Shown here: positions 38,031 to 46,569 of the stretch, in pieces | Layout: every line of letters starts with the position of its first letter | Position numbering within the stretch: position 1 is the stretch's first letter | Origin: an uncultured Selenomonas sp. | GTDB taxonomy: Bacteria; Bacillota; Negativicutes; Selenomonadales; Selenomonadaceae | NCBI GenBank assembly: GCA_934202005.1 | Contig: CAKPXP010000011.1 | Span: 1 to 64,000 of the forward strand | Direction: 5' to 3' | Length of the DNA stretch: 64,000 bases | Program-made: the position numbers and the translations under genes | Notes under the pieces: generated by a model | Seen by the model: only the letters and a program-made list of their open reading frames with translations | Told to the model about the DNA's origin: nothing | The model's database searches: none

Positions 38031-38795
38031 CTATTTCAGCAAGTCAATGATCTGCTTGCCGATGAGCACCGTCGTCATCACGATGAAGAGCGGACGCACA
38101 TAGCCCGTGCCCTTTTTGAGCGCCATGTGCGCGCCGCACCAGGCGCCCGCGATCATCGAGAGCCCCATCGGCAGCGCGTAAGAGAAATCGATGAGCCCCA
38201 AGATCGCAAACATCGTCACGCCCGCGATATTGCTCGCGAAATTGAGCGCGCGCGCGTTCGCCGCCGCCCCGAGGAAATCAAATCCCACGAGCAGGAACGA
38301 AAAGAGCAGGAAGGAGCCCGTGCCGGGCCCGAAAAAGCCATCGTAAAAGCCGAACGAGAACGCCACGCACCCGGAGAGCAGGAGCATCCGGCGCGTCATG
38401 CCGTGGTAGCGGTTCTCCCGCCCCCAGTCCTTCTTGAGCACGCTGTAGACGAGCACGACCGCGAGCATGACGACGACGAGCGGCCGCAGCACGTCCGGCG
38501 AGATCTGCCGCACGACGAGCACGCCAGCCGCCGAGCCCACGAGCGAGAGCGGGAACAGGCGGCGGATGAGCCAGCCGTTCACGCGCCCCGAGCGCACGAA
38601 CGTCACGAAGCTCGCGAGCGCGCCCATCACGGCCGCCGCCTTGTTCGTTCCGAGCGCGAGATGCGGCGGCAGACCGATCCAGAGCAGCGCGGGCAGCGAG
38701 ATCAGACCGCCGCCGCCGACCACCGAGTCGATGAATGCCGCGCCGAAGCCGAATACGACGAGGAATGCCAATAGTTCCGGTGAAAGCGTCTCCAT
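38031..38795 (-). CDS. TauE/SafE-family sulfite or organic-anion exporter
   Basis: Inner-membrane protein of 254 residues with about eight membrane segments. The start at 38795 (METLSPELLAFLVVFGFGA) follows GGGAGG. The duplicated motif GAAFIDSVVGGGGLISLPALL and the second-half YDGFFGPGTGSFLLF are characteristic. Members export sulfite, sulfoacetate or related anions. It ends 11 bp before the Nudix gene start. Confidence 0.88.
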   Translation of the reverse strand: METLSPELLAFLVVFGFGAAFIDSVVGGGGLISLPALLWIGLPPHLALGTNKAAAVMGALASFVTFVRSGRVNGWLIRRLFPLSLVGSAAGVLVVRQISPDVLRPLVVVMLAVVLVYSVLKKDWGRENRYHGMTRRMLLLSGCVAFSFGFYDGFFGPGTGSFLLFSFLLVGFDFLGAAANARALNFASNIAGVTMFAILGLIDFSYALPMGLSMIAGAWCGAHMALKKGTGYVRPLFIVMTTVLIGKQIIDLLK

Positions 38796-38944
38796 GAAAT
38801 CCTCCCTTTCGCGCGTCCCGCAGGACGCGCCGCAAAATCTACCTGCAAGCTGCCTGCCGCGCCGCGCACATGCACGCGGCAATATCAGCGCAGGAACCGC
38901 CGCGCCTCACGCCGCAGACACGCGCGGCGTCCTTCCTGCGCGGT

Positions 38945-40057
38945 TCATCCCTCTACGTACACGCGCGGCACGCGCGGCGCGACGAGGCAGGTCACCTCGT
39001 AGTTGATGGTATCGAGCCAGCGCGCGGCCGTATCCGTCGGCAGCGCCTCACCGCCGAAGAGCAGCGCCGTATCGCCGACGGCGACGCCAGGGATATCCGT
39101 CACATCGACCATGACCTGGTCCATGCAGACGCGGCCGCAGATGGGCGCGCGCTGCCCGCGGAGCACGGCATAGCCCTCCGCCCCGTAGGCGCGGATATAG
39201 CCGTCCGCGTAGCCGATGGGCAGCGTCGCGACGACGCTCTCGCGCCGCGCCACGAACGCGCGACCGTAGCCGATGCTCTCGCCCGCGTGCACGCGCTTCA
39301 GGAACACGACGCGCGCGAGGAGCCGCATCGTCTCGCGCAGCGTGATGGGATGCGCGACCTCGGCCGACGGCCAGAGGCCGTGCTGGATGATGCCCACGCG
39401 CACCATATCGAGATGCGCCTCCGGCAGCTCGAGGATCGCGGCGCTCTCCGCGATATGGCGGAGCGGCACATGGATGCCGCGCGCCTCGATGGCCGCGAGC
39501 GCCCGCTGGAACGCTGCGAGCTGCGCCCGCGCGTACGTCTTGTCCCGGTCGTCCGCCGTCGCGAAATGGGAGAATACCCCCTCGAGCACGAGCCCCGACA
39601 GCCCCGCGACGTACGCGGCGAGCTCCGCCGCCTCCTCCGGGCGGACGCCGATGCGCCCCATGCCCGTCTCGACCTTGAGATGCACCTTGGCCGTCTTCCC
39701 CTGCGCCACAGCCGCCGCCGAGAGCGCCGCCGCGAGCTCCCGCGTACAGACCGTCTGCGTGATGTCATAGGCGACGACGTCCGCCGCCTCCTCCGGCAGG
39801 ATCAGTCCGAGCAGCAGGATCGGCTGCGTGAAGCCCGCTTCGCGCAGCTCGACGCCCTCGGAGATCGTCGCAACCGCCAGATACGACGCGCCGTGCGCGA
39901 CGGCGACGCGCGCGCACGGGATGGCGCCGTGTCCGTAGGCGTCCGCCTTCACCACCATGCAGAGCCGCGCCCCCGGCCTCACACACTTCTTGATTTCCTC
40001 GATATTCTGCGCGTACGCGGCGAGATTGACCTCCGCCCAAGCGGCACGATTCGGCAT
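38945..40057 (-). CDS. alr: alanine racemase
   Basis: PLP-dependent L/D-alanine racemase for peptidoglycan, 370 residues. The PLP Lys is in MVVKADAYGHGA (about residue 38); VETGMGRIGVRPEEA and the catalytic Tyr region SIGYGRAFVARR are present, with CMDQVMVDVTD near the C-terminus. The barrel motif reads RVGIIQHGLWPS where many Alr have RPGI.LYG. The start at 40057 is preceded by AAAGGGGAAGG. Confidence 0.93.
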   Translation of the reverse strand: MPNRAAWAEVNLAAYAQNIEEIKKCVRPGARLCMVVKADAYGHGAIPCARVAVAHGASYLAVATISEGVELREAGFTQPILLLGLILPEEAADVVAYDITQTVCTRELAAALSAAAVAQGKTAKVHLKVETGMGRIGVRPEEAAELAAYVAGLSGLVLEGVFSHFATADDRDKTYARAQLAAFQRALAAIEARGIHVPLRHIAESAAILELPEAHLDMVRVGIIQHGLWPSAEVAHPITLRETMRLLARVVFLKRVHAGESIGYGRAFVARRESVVATLPIGYADGYIRAYGAEGYAVLRGQRAPICGRVCMDQVMVDVTDIPGVAVGDTALLFGGEALPTDTAARWLDTINYEVTCLVAPRVPRVYVEG

Positions 40058-40266
40058 CGAAACCTTCCCCTTTCTATCTCAGGACGCGCGCGAAACCTGC
40101 GCGGCACCGTCATGCCGGCAGCCGCGCGTCCCCGCAACTCAGCTTGCCGAGATACTATTATATCAGGAAACATTTGACAGGAAAAGCCGCATCCTGCCAA
40201 GACCATTGCAAAATATGCCCGCGGCGCGCGCTCCAGAAATTTCTTCACCGCCGCGCAGGTTACACA

Positions 40267-40295
40267 TTGACACACGCTGCAAAATGCTGTATAGT
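40267..40295 (+). promoter_or_regulatory. strong sigma-A promoter of the CooS-like gene
   Basis: TTGACA (consensus), 17 bases, TATAGT, 51 bp before the start codon; AAAGGAGA precedes the ATG. Confidence 0.75.
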
Positions 40296-40346
40296 GGAAA
40301 ACAATTCATAGTAAATATATATGCTTACAAATAAAGGAGAGTCACC

Positions 40347-42410
40347 ATGAGCACAAACGATCGCCACGAGCACACGCACGAGCAGGAACACCTCCACGCA
40401 CACGACCATGCGCATCCGCATGACCACGCGCACGAGCATGCACACGGGCATGACCACGAGCATCCGCACGTCCACGGCGGCGTCGCCGACTATATGAAGG
40501 CCGTCGCCGAGTACCGCAAGACGTTCGCCTCGAAGCAGGACGTCCTCGACCATACGCCGGATCCGGCCGTGCGCGAGATGATGCTGCGCATGGAGCAGAT
40601 CGGCCTTTCGACGGTCTTCGACCGCTTCGATGCACAGAAGCCGCAGTGCTCGTTCGGCCTCGCGGGCGTCTGCTGCAAGTTCTGCAACATGGGCCCCTGC
40701 AAGATCACGCCGAAGAGCCCGCGCGGCGTCTGCGGCGCCGACGCCGACCTCATCGTCAGCCGCAACCTGCTGCGCAGCGCGGCGGCGGGCGTGGCGCAGC
40801 ACGGCGCGCACGCACGGGAGATCCTGCTCTCGCTGAAATTCATCGCCGAAGGGCGGCTCGCGCTGCCGCTGCTCGGCGAGAAGCGCATCCGCGAGGTCTG
40901 CCGCGCGTTCGGCATCGAGACGCGCGGCCAGAGCGCGAAGCGCCTCGCGGGCAAGCTCGCGGACGTCCTGCTCGCCGACCTCTCGCGCCCGACGCCTGAC
41001 GACTACGAGACGATCAAGGCGCTCGCGCCGAAGGAGCGGCAGGAGGTCTGGCAGAAGCTCGACATCCTGCCCATCAGCGCCTACAACGAGGTCTTCGACG
41101 CCTACCACCGCACGGGCGTCGGCACGGACGGCGACTGGCGGAGCATCATGCAGCAGTTCCTGCGCTGCGGCCTCGCGTTCTGCTTCACGGGCGTCGTCGC
41201 CTCGAACATCGGCACCGACGCGATGTTCGGCATCGGCCACCGCGCAACGTCGAAAGTCAACATCGGCGCGCTCAAGAAGGGCTACGTCAACATCGCCGTG
41301 CACGGCCACCTGCCGACGCTCGTCTCCGAGATCGTGCGCATCGGCCACTCGGAGGAATTCCAGGAAAAGGCAAAAAAGGCCGGCGCGAAGGACATCCAGT
41401 TCTATGGCATCTGCTGCTCGTGTCTCGCCGCCATGTACCGCTACGAGGGCGTCATCCCGCTCTCGAACGCCGTCGGCGCGGAGCTCGTGCTCGGCACGGG
41501 CGCGCTCGACCTCTGGGTCGCGGACGTGCAGGACGTCTATCCGGCCATCATGGACGTCGCGCGCTGCTTCAAGACGACCGTCGTCACGACGAGCGACAGC
41601 GCCCGCCTGCCCGGAGCCGAGCACTACGCCTACGACCACCATCACTCGAACGTCGAGGACACGGAAAAGCTCGCGCGCAAGATCGTCACGCGCGGCATCG
41701 AGAGCTTCGCGGCCCGCCGCGACGTCCCCGTCTTCATCCCGGCCTATGAGGTCACCGCAGATGTCGGCTTCAACGCGGAGAACATCGCGGAGGAATTCGG
41801 CGGCTTCGGCACGCTCGCGGCGGCGCTCAAAAGCGGCGAGATCCGCGGCATCGTCAACATGGTCGGCTGCAGCAACCCGCGCGTCGTCTACGAGCGCGCC
41901 GTCGTCGACGTCGCCGACGAGCTGCTCAAAAACGACATCCTCATCTTCACGAACGGCTGCGCCTCGTTCCCGCTGCTCAAGCTCGGCTACTGCAGCAAGG
42001 CGGGTGCGGCGAAGGCCGGCGCGCACCTGCAGCAGTTCCTCGCGGGCAAGCTGCCGCCCGTCTGGCACATGGGCGAGTGCATCGACAACACGCGCGCCTC
42101 GACCGTCTTCGGCGGCATCGCGCAGGCCGCGGGCCACGCCATCAAGGATATGCCCTACGCGTTCGCGAGCCCCGAGTGGTCAAACGAGAAAGGCCTCGAC
42201 GCCTCCCTCGCGTTCCGCCTCTTCGGCATCGACTCCTACCACTGCGTCGAGCCGCCCGTGCAGGGCGCGCCGAACGTCGAGCGGTTCCTCAAGCACGACA
42301 CGAAGGAAACCCTCGGCGCCGTCATGGTCGTCAACACCGATCCGAAAGCCCTCGCGAAGCAGATCATCGCCGACATCGAGAAGGCGCGCCAGGCACTCGG
42401 CTGGAAGTAA
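40347..42410 (+). CDS. cooS: CooS-family Ni,Fe carbon monoxide dehydrogenase-like protein with His-rich N-terminus
   Basis: A 687-residue member of the anaerobic CODH catalytic family. Residues 7-43 contain 18 His in alternating X-His order, absent from ordinary CooS. B- and D-cluster cysteines are present (PQCSFGLAGVCCKFCNMGPC, RGVCGA). C-cluster ligands aligned to CooS-II: His in AVHGHLPTL, Cys in GICCSC (356-359), Cys in MVGCSN, TNGCAS and HMGECIDN are kept, but the Cys of the usual YQC/VQC motif is Asp396 (ADVQDVYP). An extra Cys (359) lies two after the CC pair. Proton-tunnel His positions 3 and 4 are also changed. No CooF, CooC or CooJ gene is adjacent; a NitT-type ABC transporter follows. 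CO oxidation is doubtful; an altered cluster with another substrate is possible. Confidence 0.88.
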   Translation: MSTNDRHEHTHEQEHLHAHDHAHPHDHAHEHAHGHDHEHPHVHGGVADYMKAVAEYRKTFASKQDVLDHTPDPAVREMMLRMEQIGLSTVFDRFDAQKPQCSFGLAGVCCKFCNMGPCKITPKSPRGVCGADADLIVSRNLLRSAAAGVAQHGAHAREILLSLKFIAEGRLALPLLGEKRIREVCRAFGIETRGQSAKRLAGKLADVLLADLSRPTPDDYETIKALAPKERQEVWQKLDILPISAYNEVFDAYHRTGVGTDGDWRSIMQQFLRCGLAFCFTGVVASNIGTDAMFGIGHRATSKVNIGALKKGYVNIAVHGHLPTLVSEIVRIGHSEEFQEKAKKAGAKDIQFYGICCSCLAAMYRYEGVIPLSNAVGAELVLGTGALDLWVADVQDVYPAIMDVARCFKTTVVTTSDSARLPGAEHYAYDHHHSNVEDTEKLARKIVTRGIESFAARRDVPVFIPAYEVTADVGFNAENIAEEFGGFGTLAAALKSGEIRGIVNMVGCSNPRVVYERAVVDVADELLKNDILIFTNGCASFPLLKLGYCSKAGAAKAGAHLQQFLAGKLPPVWHMGECIDNTRASTVFGGIAQAAGHAIKDMPYAFASPEWSNEKGLDASLAFRLFGIDSYHCVEPPVQGAPNVERFLKHDTKETLGAVMVVNTDPKALAKQIIADIEKARQALGWK

Positions 42411-42454
42411 GCAAAGCTTCTGGGCGCAGCCACCCGACAGCAAGAGGCTAAGCC

Positions 42455-42478
42455 CTCGCATAAACAGTGATTCCCTAA
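42455..42478 (-). repeat. solitary MITE-like terminal repeat
   Basis: Reverse complement TTAGGGAATCACTGTTTATG resembles the element terminus AAGGAATCACTGATTAAT; a single degenerate end between cooS and the ABC transporter. Confidence 0.4.
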
Positions 42479-42534
42479 CTCCACGCGGCCTGCCGTATGC
42501 GCCGCCATCTGCTCCACCGAAAGGAGGCCGCTCT

Positions 42535-43506
42535 ATGAAGCGTCTGCCCATTCTCATCCTCACACTCCTGCTCGCGCTCCTCATCGCGGGCTGCGGCGAG
42601 CAACCCGGCGCGCCGCGTGCGGCAAAAGACGGCGTCAGGACCGTCCGCATCGCCTACCTGCCCATCACGCACGCGCTGCCTCTTTTCGAGGCGTCGCAGA
42701 CGCTCGCGGCAGCGGGCGGGCCCGTACGCGTCGAGCTCATCCGCTACGGCTCCTGGCCCGAGCTCATGGACGCGCTCAACACCGGCAAGGTCGACGGCGC
42801 CTCCGTGCTCATCGAGCTCGCGGTCAAGGCGCGCGAGCAGGGCATCGACCTCACGGCCGCCGCGCTCGGCCACCGCGACGGCAACGTCATCATCGCGGGG
42901 AAGGGCATCGAGCGCGTCGAGGACCTCAAGGGGAAGATCTTCGCCATCCCGCACAAGCAATCCTCCCACAAGCTCCTGCTCGACCAGCTCCTCGCGGAGC
43001 ACGGCATGACGGAGCGCGACCTCACCGTCGTAGAGATGTCGCCGCCTGAGATGCCCGCGGGCCTCGCGCAGGGGCAGATCGCGGGCTACTGCGTCGCCGA
43101 GCCCTTCGGCGCGAAGGCGGTCACGCTCGGCACAGGGCACATCCTCGCACGCTCCGAGGAGCTCTGGCCCGGCAGCCTCTGCTGCGCCCTCGTCTTCAAC
43201 GGCGACTTCGCACGCGGCAACCACGACCTCGCGCAGAGCGTGACAGCGCAGTACCTCGCGGCAGGCGAGACGCTCGCCGCGCACCCGGACGAGGCCGCCT
43301 CCCTCGCGCAGAAATCTTTCAAGGCCAAGCCCGCCGTGCTCGACCTCTCGCTCCAGTGGATCTCCTACGACGACCTCGCCATCCGCCCGGACGCCTACGA
43401 CGAGCTCATCCGCCGCATGATGGACACAGGCCTCATCCAGAACGCCCCCGCCTACGAGGACTTCGTCGACCCCACGCTGCTCCCCGCCTCCCCCGAAAGG
43501 ACGTGA
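42535..43506 (+). CDS. ABC transporter substrate-binding lipoprotein, NitT/TauT type
   Basis: Membrane-anchored periplasmic-face receptor of 323 residues. Signal MKRLPILILTLLLALLIAGC ends in a lipobox; the mature part VRIAYLPITHALPLFEASQ resembles SsuA/NrtA-like proteins that bind small organic or inorganic anions. DGASVLIELAVKAREQG, GYCVAEPFGAKAV and VEMSPPEMPAGLAQG are family features. AAAGGAGG precedes the ATG. It lies 124 bp after cooS on the same strand with no clear terminator between, so it may share the transcript. Confidence 0.88.
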   Translation: MKRLPILILTLLLALLIAGCGEQPGAPRAAKDGVRTVRIAYLPITHALPLFEASQTLAAAGGPVRVELIRYGSWPELMDALNTGKVDGASVLIELAVKAREQGIDLTAAALGHRDGNVIIAGKGIERVEDLKGKIFAIPHKQSSHKLLLDQLLAEHGMTERDLTVVEMSPPEMPAGLAQGQIAGYCVAEPFGAKAVTLGTGHILARSEELWPGSLCCALVFNGDFARGNHDLAQSVTAQYLAAGETLAAHPDEAASLAQKSFKAKPAVLDLSLQWISYDDLAIRPDAYDELIRRMMDTGLIQNAPAYEDFVDPTLLPASPERT

Positions 43507-43510
43507 TCCC

Positions 43511-44275
43511 ATGAACCTTCAGAAAACCGCGCGCCATCTGCTCGGCGCGCTCCTCCTCGTACTCCTCGCCTGGCAAGCGCTGCTCTCCCTCGGCGGCTAC
43601 AGCGAGGCGCTCTTCCCCTCGCCGCTCGCCACGCTCCAGGGGCTCTATGAGCTGCTCACAGACGGCGTGCTGGTCAAGGACATCGGCGCGAGCCTCTACC
43701 GCTTCGCCGTCGGCTACCTCTCCTCCGTCCTGCTCGCGATGCTGCTCGGCCTCGTGCTCGGCTGGTACCGTGGCATCTGGGCCTATCTCAATCCCATCGC
43801 GCAGGTGCTCCGGCCCATCTCGCCGATGGCCTGGCTGCCCTTCATCGTCCTCATCTTCGGCATCGGCGAGATGCCCGCGCTCGTCATCATCTTCATCGCG
43901 GCCTTCTTCCCCGTGCTGCTCGCGACCGTCGCCGCCGTGCATGACATCGCGCCCGTCTACCTCAAGGTCGCGCAGAACTTCGGCATCCGCCAGCCCGCGC
44001 TCCTCGCGAAGATCGTCTTCCCCGCCGTCTTCCCGCGCATCGCGACCGGTCTCCACCTCGCGCTCGGCACCGCCTGGGTCTTCCTCGTCGCGGGCGAGAT
44101 GGTCGGCGCGCAGTCGGGCCTCGGCTTCCTCATCATCGACGCGCGCAACAATCTGCGCGCCGATCTCCTCATGGCCGCCATCATCACCATCGGCGTGCTC
44201 GGCCTGCTTCTAGACAGCGGTGTCACGCTCGTCGAGCGCGCCGTGAGTCGCCGCTTCGGCAGCCGCGTCGCCTGA
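43511..44275 (+). CDS. ABC transporter permease, SsuC/TauC type
   Basis: A 254-residue inner-membrane permease with six membrane segments. The EAA loop is near NFGIRQPALLAKIVFPAVFPRIATG (about residue 158-182), following LRPISPMAWLPFIVLIFGIGEMP, the typical SsuC pattern. It starts 4 nt after the binding-protein stop with GAAAGGACG upstream. Partners: lipoprotein at 42535 and ATPase at 44373. Confidence 0.92.
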   Translation: MNLQKTARHLLGALLLVLLAWQALLSLGGYSEALFPSPLATLQGLYELLTDGVLVKDIGASLYRFAVGYLSSVLLAMLLGLVLGWYRGIWAYLNPIAQVLRPISPMAWLPFIVLIFGIGEMPALVIIFIAAFFPVLLATVAAVHDIAPVYLKVAQNFGIRQPALLAKIVFPAVFPRIATGLHLALGTAWVFLVAGEMVGAQSGLGFLIIDARNNLRADLLMAAIITIGVLGLLLDSGVTLVERAVSRRFGSRVA

Positions 44276-44372
44276 CAGGAAGAAGCACAGCGTCCGCTTC
44301 GCAGGCATCGTACAGCACCCTGGCGACAAATCCGCCCCGCCTGCGTCAGATAAGAAGAGAAAGGAGCACCCC

Positions 44373-45146
44373 ATGAGCTACATCACCATCGAGGACGTCT
44401 CGCGCGTCTACCCGAAAAAGGGCGGCGACTTCACCGCCCTCGACCACGTCAGCCTCACCATCGAGCGCGGCGAATTCATCTGCCTGCTCGGCCCCTCCGG
44501 CTGCGGCAAGAGCACGCTGCTCTCCATCCTCGCAGGCTTCGACCGGCCGACGAGCGGCAGCGCGAAGATCGACGGAGAGACCATCGAGGCCCCTTCCATC
44601 CGCCGCGTCACCATCTTCCAGAACTACGGCCTGCTCCCCTGGCGCACCGTCGGCAAGAACGTCGAGCTCGGCCTCGAGAGCCTGCAGCTCCCCAGGGAAG
44701 ATCGCGAGAAGAAAGCCCGCCGCTACCTGAAGCTCGTCGGCCTCGAAAGCTTCTTCGATCACTATCCCGCCGAGCTATCAGGCGGCATGCAGCAACGCGT
44801 CGCCATCGCGCGCGCCCTCGCCGTCGACCCCGACATCCTCTTCATGGACGAGCCGTTCGCCGCGCTCGACGCCATCACGCGCATGAAGCTCCAGGACGAG
44901 ATCTCCGCCATCTGCCGCGAGCAGAAGAAAACCATCATCTTCGTCACGCACGACATCGACGAAGCCGTCGTCCTCGCCGACCGCATCGCCATCATGACGC
45001 CGAACCCCGGCAAGATCAAGACCGTCCTCCCCGTCGACCTCCACGGCCGCCGCGACCGCACGAGCCCCGACTTCCTCCACATCCGCGACCAGGTCTTCAC
45101 CGCCTTCTCGCTGAAACCCGAGGACAAGACGGAATACTACATCTGA
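44373..45146 (+). CDS. ABC transporter ATP-binding protein, SsuB/TauB type
   Basis: A 257-residue ATPase: Walker A LLGPSGCGKST (about residue 38), Q-loop TIFQNYGLLPWRTV, signature LSGGMQQRVAIARAL, Walker B ILFMDEPFAALD, and FVTHDIDEAV. The TauB/NrtD-like sequence fits the permease. Third gene of the importer; a 97 bp gap with GAAAGGAG before the start. The transported ligand is unknown; association with CooS is positional. Confidence 0.93.
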   Translation: MSYITIEDVSRVYPKKGGDFTALDHVSLTIERGEFICLLGPSGCGKSTLLSILAGFDRPTSGSAKIDGETIEAPSIRRVTIFQNYGLLPWRTVGKNVELGLESLQLPREDREKKARRYLKLVGLESFFDHYPAELSGGMQQRVAIARALAVDPDILFMDEPFAALDAITRMKLQDEISAICREQKKTIIFVTHDIDEAVVLADRIAIMTPNPGKIKTVLPVDLHGRRDRTSPDFLHIRDQVFTAFSLKPEDKTEYYI

Positions 45147-45169
45147 CCTCCCGCGAGACACAAAGCTAC

Positions 45170-45267
45170 ATGCACAAACGTCCACTTCGTGGACATTGTG
45201 CATCGCCCTTGCAGTAAATCCTGCCAATCGCGCTGCGCCTGCGGCTTGCGCGCTTGGGGATTTACTA
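45170..45267 (+). repeat. two stacked inverted repeats in the 3' region of the ABC operon
   Basis: ATGCACAA-CGTCCAC / GTGGAC-TTGTGCAT (45170-45203, loop TTC) is followed by AGTAAATCC...GGATTTACT (45212-45266) enclosing a GC-rich inner stem. Neither has a T-run. They lie between the ATPase stop and the terminator, so they may stabilise mRNA 3' ends or form a small RNA. Confidence 0.5.
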
Positions 45268-45268
45268 G

Positions 45269-45335
45269 TAAAGCCGCCCTGACCACGGAGAAAATACCTT
45301 GCAAAAAGGTTTCTCCGCGTCAGAGCGGCTTTTTT
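45269..45335 (+). terminator. terminator of cooS/ABC region
   Basis: AAAGCCGCCCTGAC...CGGAGAAA pairs with TTTCTCCGCGTCAGAGCGGC, followed by six T. Long imperfect stem between convergent genes. Confidence 0.75.
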
Positions 45336-45403
45336 CAAACGGCAAGCGCCAAATAACGCCCCAAAAAACGGCAGGCGTCAGACGCGACGACTCGACAAGT
45401 GCC

Positions 45404-46381
45404 TCAGACGACGCCCTGTTTCAAGAGATCCGTGAGATGCACCATGCCGATGGGCTTCCCATCCTCGAGCACCGGCAGCACCGTGACCGGCCGCGGCTTA
45501 TGCTTCTCCATGACCGAGAGCGCCTCCGTCGCCATCTTGTTTTTGGCAATCGTCAGCGGCTCTGCGAACATGATCGACCCGACCGTCTTATCGAGGAAAT
45601 TGTAGTCCTTTGCCAGCGCCCTGCGCACGATGCCATCGGTCAGCAGACCGACGAACTTCCCGTCCGCGTCCACGACGGAGACGGCGCCGAGACCCTTCTC
45701 CGTCATGACGAAGAGCGCATCTTTGACCGTCTGCTCGGCGGCGATGACCGGGTTCTCCTCGTCCGTATGCATCACGTTCTCCACCTTCAGCAGCAGCCTG
45801 CGTCCCAGCGCTCCGCCCGGATGGAAGACCGCGAAATCCTGCTTCGTGAAGTTGCGCGCGGACATGACCGCCACGGCCAGCGCATCGCCCATCGCCAGCG
45901 TGCAGGTCGTGCTCGTCGTCGGCGCCAGGTTCAGCGGGCAGGCCTCCTTCTCATGGCCGATGTCGATGACGTAGTCAGCCGCCTGCGCGAGCTGCGACTG
46001 CATGCCGCCCGTCATCGCCACGATGGTCGCGCCGATGCGGCGGATGATCGGCAGGATCTTGATCGTCTCTGCGGACTCGCCGCTGTTGGAGATCGCGATC
46101 ACGATATCCTTCTCCGTCACCATGCCCAGATCGCCGTGGAACGCCTCGGCCGGATGCAGGAAGAACGACGGCGTCCCCGTGCTGGCGAACGTCGCCGCCA
46201 TCTTGCGCGCGATATGCCCTGACTTGCCCATGCCGGTCACGATGACACGCGCCGGGCAGTCCAGGATGCACCGGACCACCTTCACGAACTCATCATTCAC
46301 ATTGCTCACGAGTTTTGCGACTGCTTCTGATTCCAGTTTCAGCGTATCAACCGCCTTTTGCCGGATCATATCATTATCCAT
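45404..46381 (-). CDS. KpsF/GutQ/KdsD-family sugar-phosphate isomerase
   Basis: A 325-residue protein with an N-terminal SIS isomerase domain (VIVTGMGKSGHIARKMAATFASTGTP; HGDLGMVTEKD; ISNSGESAET) and two C-terminal CBS domains (VMHTDEENPVI; GSIMFAEPLTI). This is the D-arabinose-5-phosphate isomerase family that supplies the first precursor of KDO for lipopolysaccharide. A terminator separates it from the acid-sugar operon upstream, so a KDO role is likely, although four-carbon or other aldose phosphates cannot be excluded. It supports a diderm envelope. Confidence 0.85.
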   Translation of the reverse strand: MDNDMIRQKAVDTLKLESEAVAKLVSNVNDEFVKVVRCILDCPARVIVTGMGKSGHIARKMAATFASTGTPSFFLHPAEAFHGDLGMVTEKDIVIAISNSGESAETIKILPIIRRIGATIVAMTGGMQSQLAQAADYVIDIGHEKEACPLNLAPTTSTTCTLAMGDALAVAVMSARNFTKQDFAVFHPGGALGRRLLLKVENVMHTDEENPVIAAEQTVKDALFVMTEKGLGAVSVVDADGKFVGLLTDGIVRRALAKDYNFLDKTVGSIMFAEPLTIAKNKMATEALSVMEKHKPRPVTVLPVLEDGKPIGMVHLTDLLKQGVV

Positions 46382-46502
46382 GGATGCTGTTCCTCCCTAT
46401 GCCATTTTGCATTTTCCAATAAATATTATACACCATCCCACCGAATTGTATAGAAGCCCCGCTACATTTCCCGCAAGGCAGCGCTGGATGAAGCAGTCCC
46501 CT

Positions 46503-46560
46503 GCAAAAGAAGGGCTCCTGATGCCTGGCGGGATGGCACCCCCGCAGGCATCAGGAGCCC
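46503..46560 (-). terminator. intrinsic terminator after GntP permease
   Basis: Minus strand GGGCTCCTGATGCCTG, 17-base loop, CAGGCATCAGGAGCCC, then TTCTTTTG: a perfect 16-bp stem 10 bp after the permease. Confidence 0.85.
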
Positions 46561-46569
46561 TAAGATTCC

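Noticed and set aside
40347..40478. His-rich stretch read as a separate metallochaperone gene
   Set aside because: It is in frame with CooS, has the only good ribosome site, and no stop separates them.
40260..42137. A 625-residue minus-strand open frame opposite cooS
   Set aside because: Low-complexity composition (Arg, Ala, Val and Asp runs) mirrors the cooS codons; no recognisable motif.
45404..46381. The sugar-phosphate isomerase as part of the acid-sugar operon
   Set aside because: A strong terminator (46503-46560) lies between it and the GntP gene, so co-regulation is not supported.
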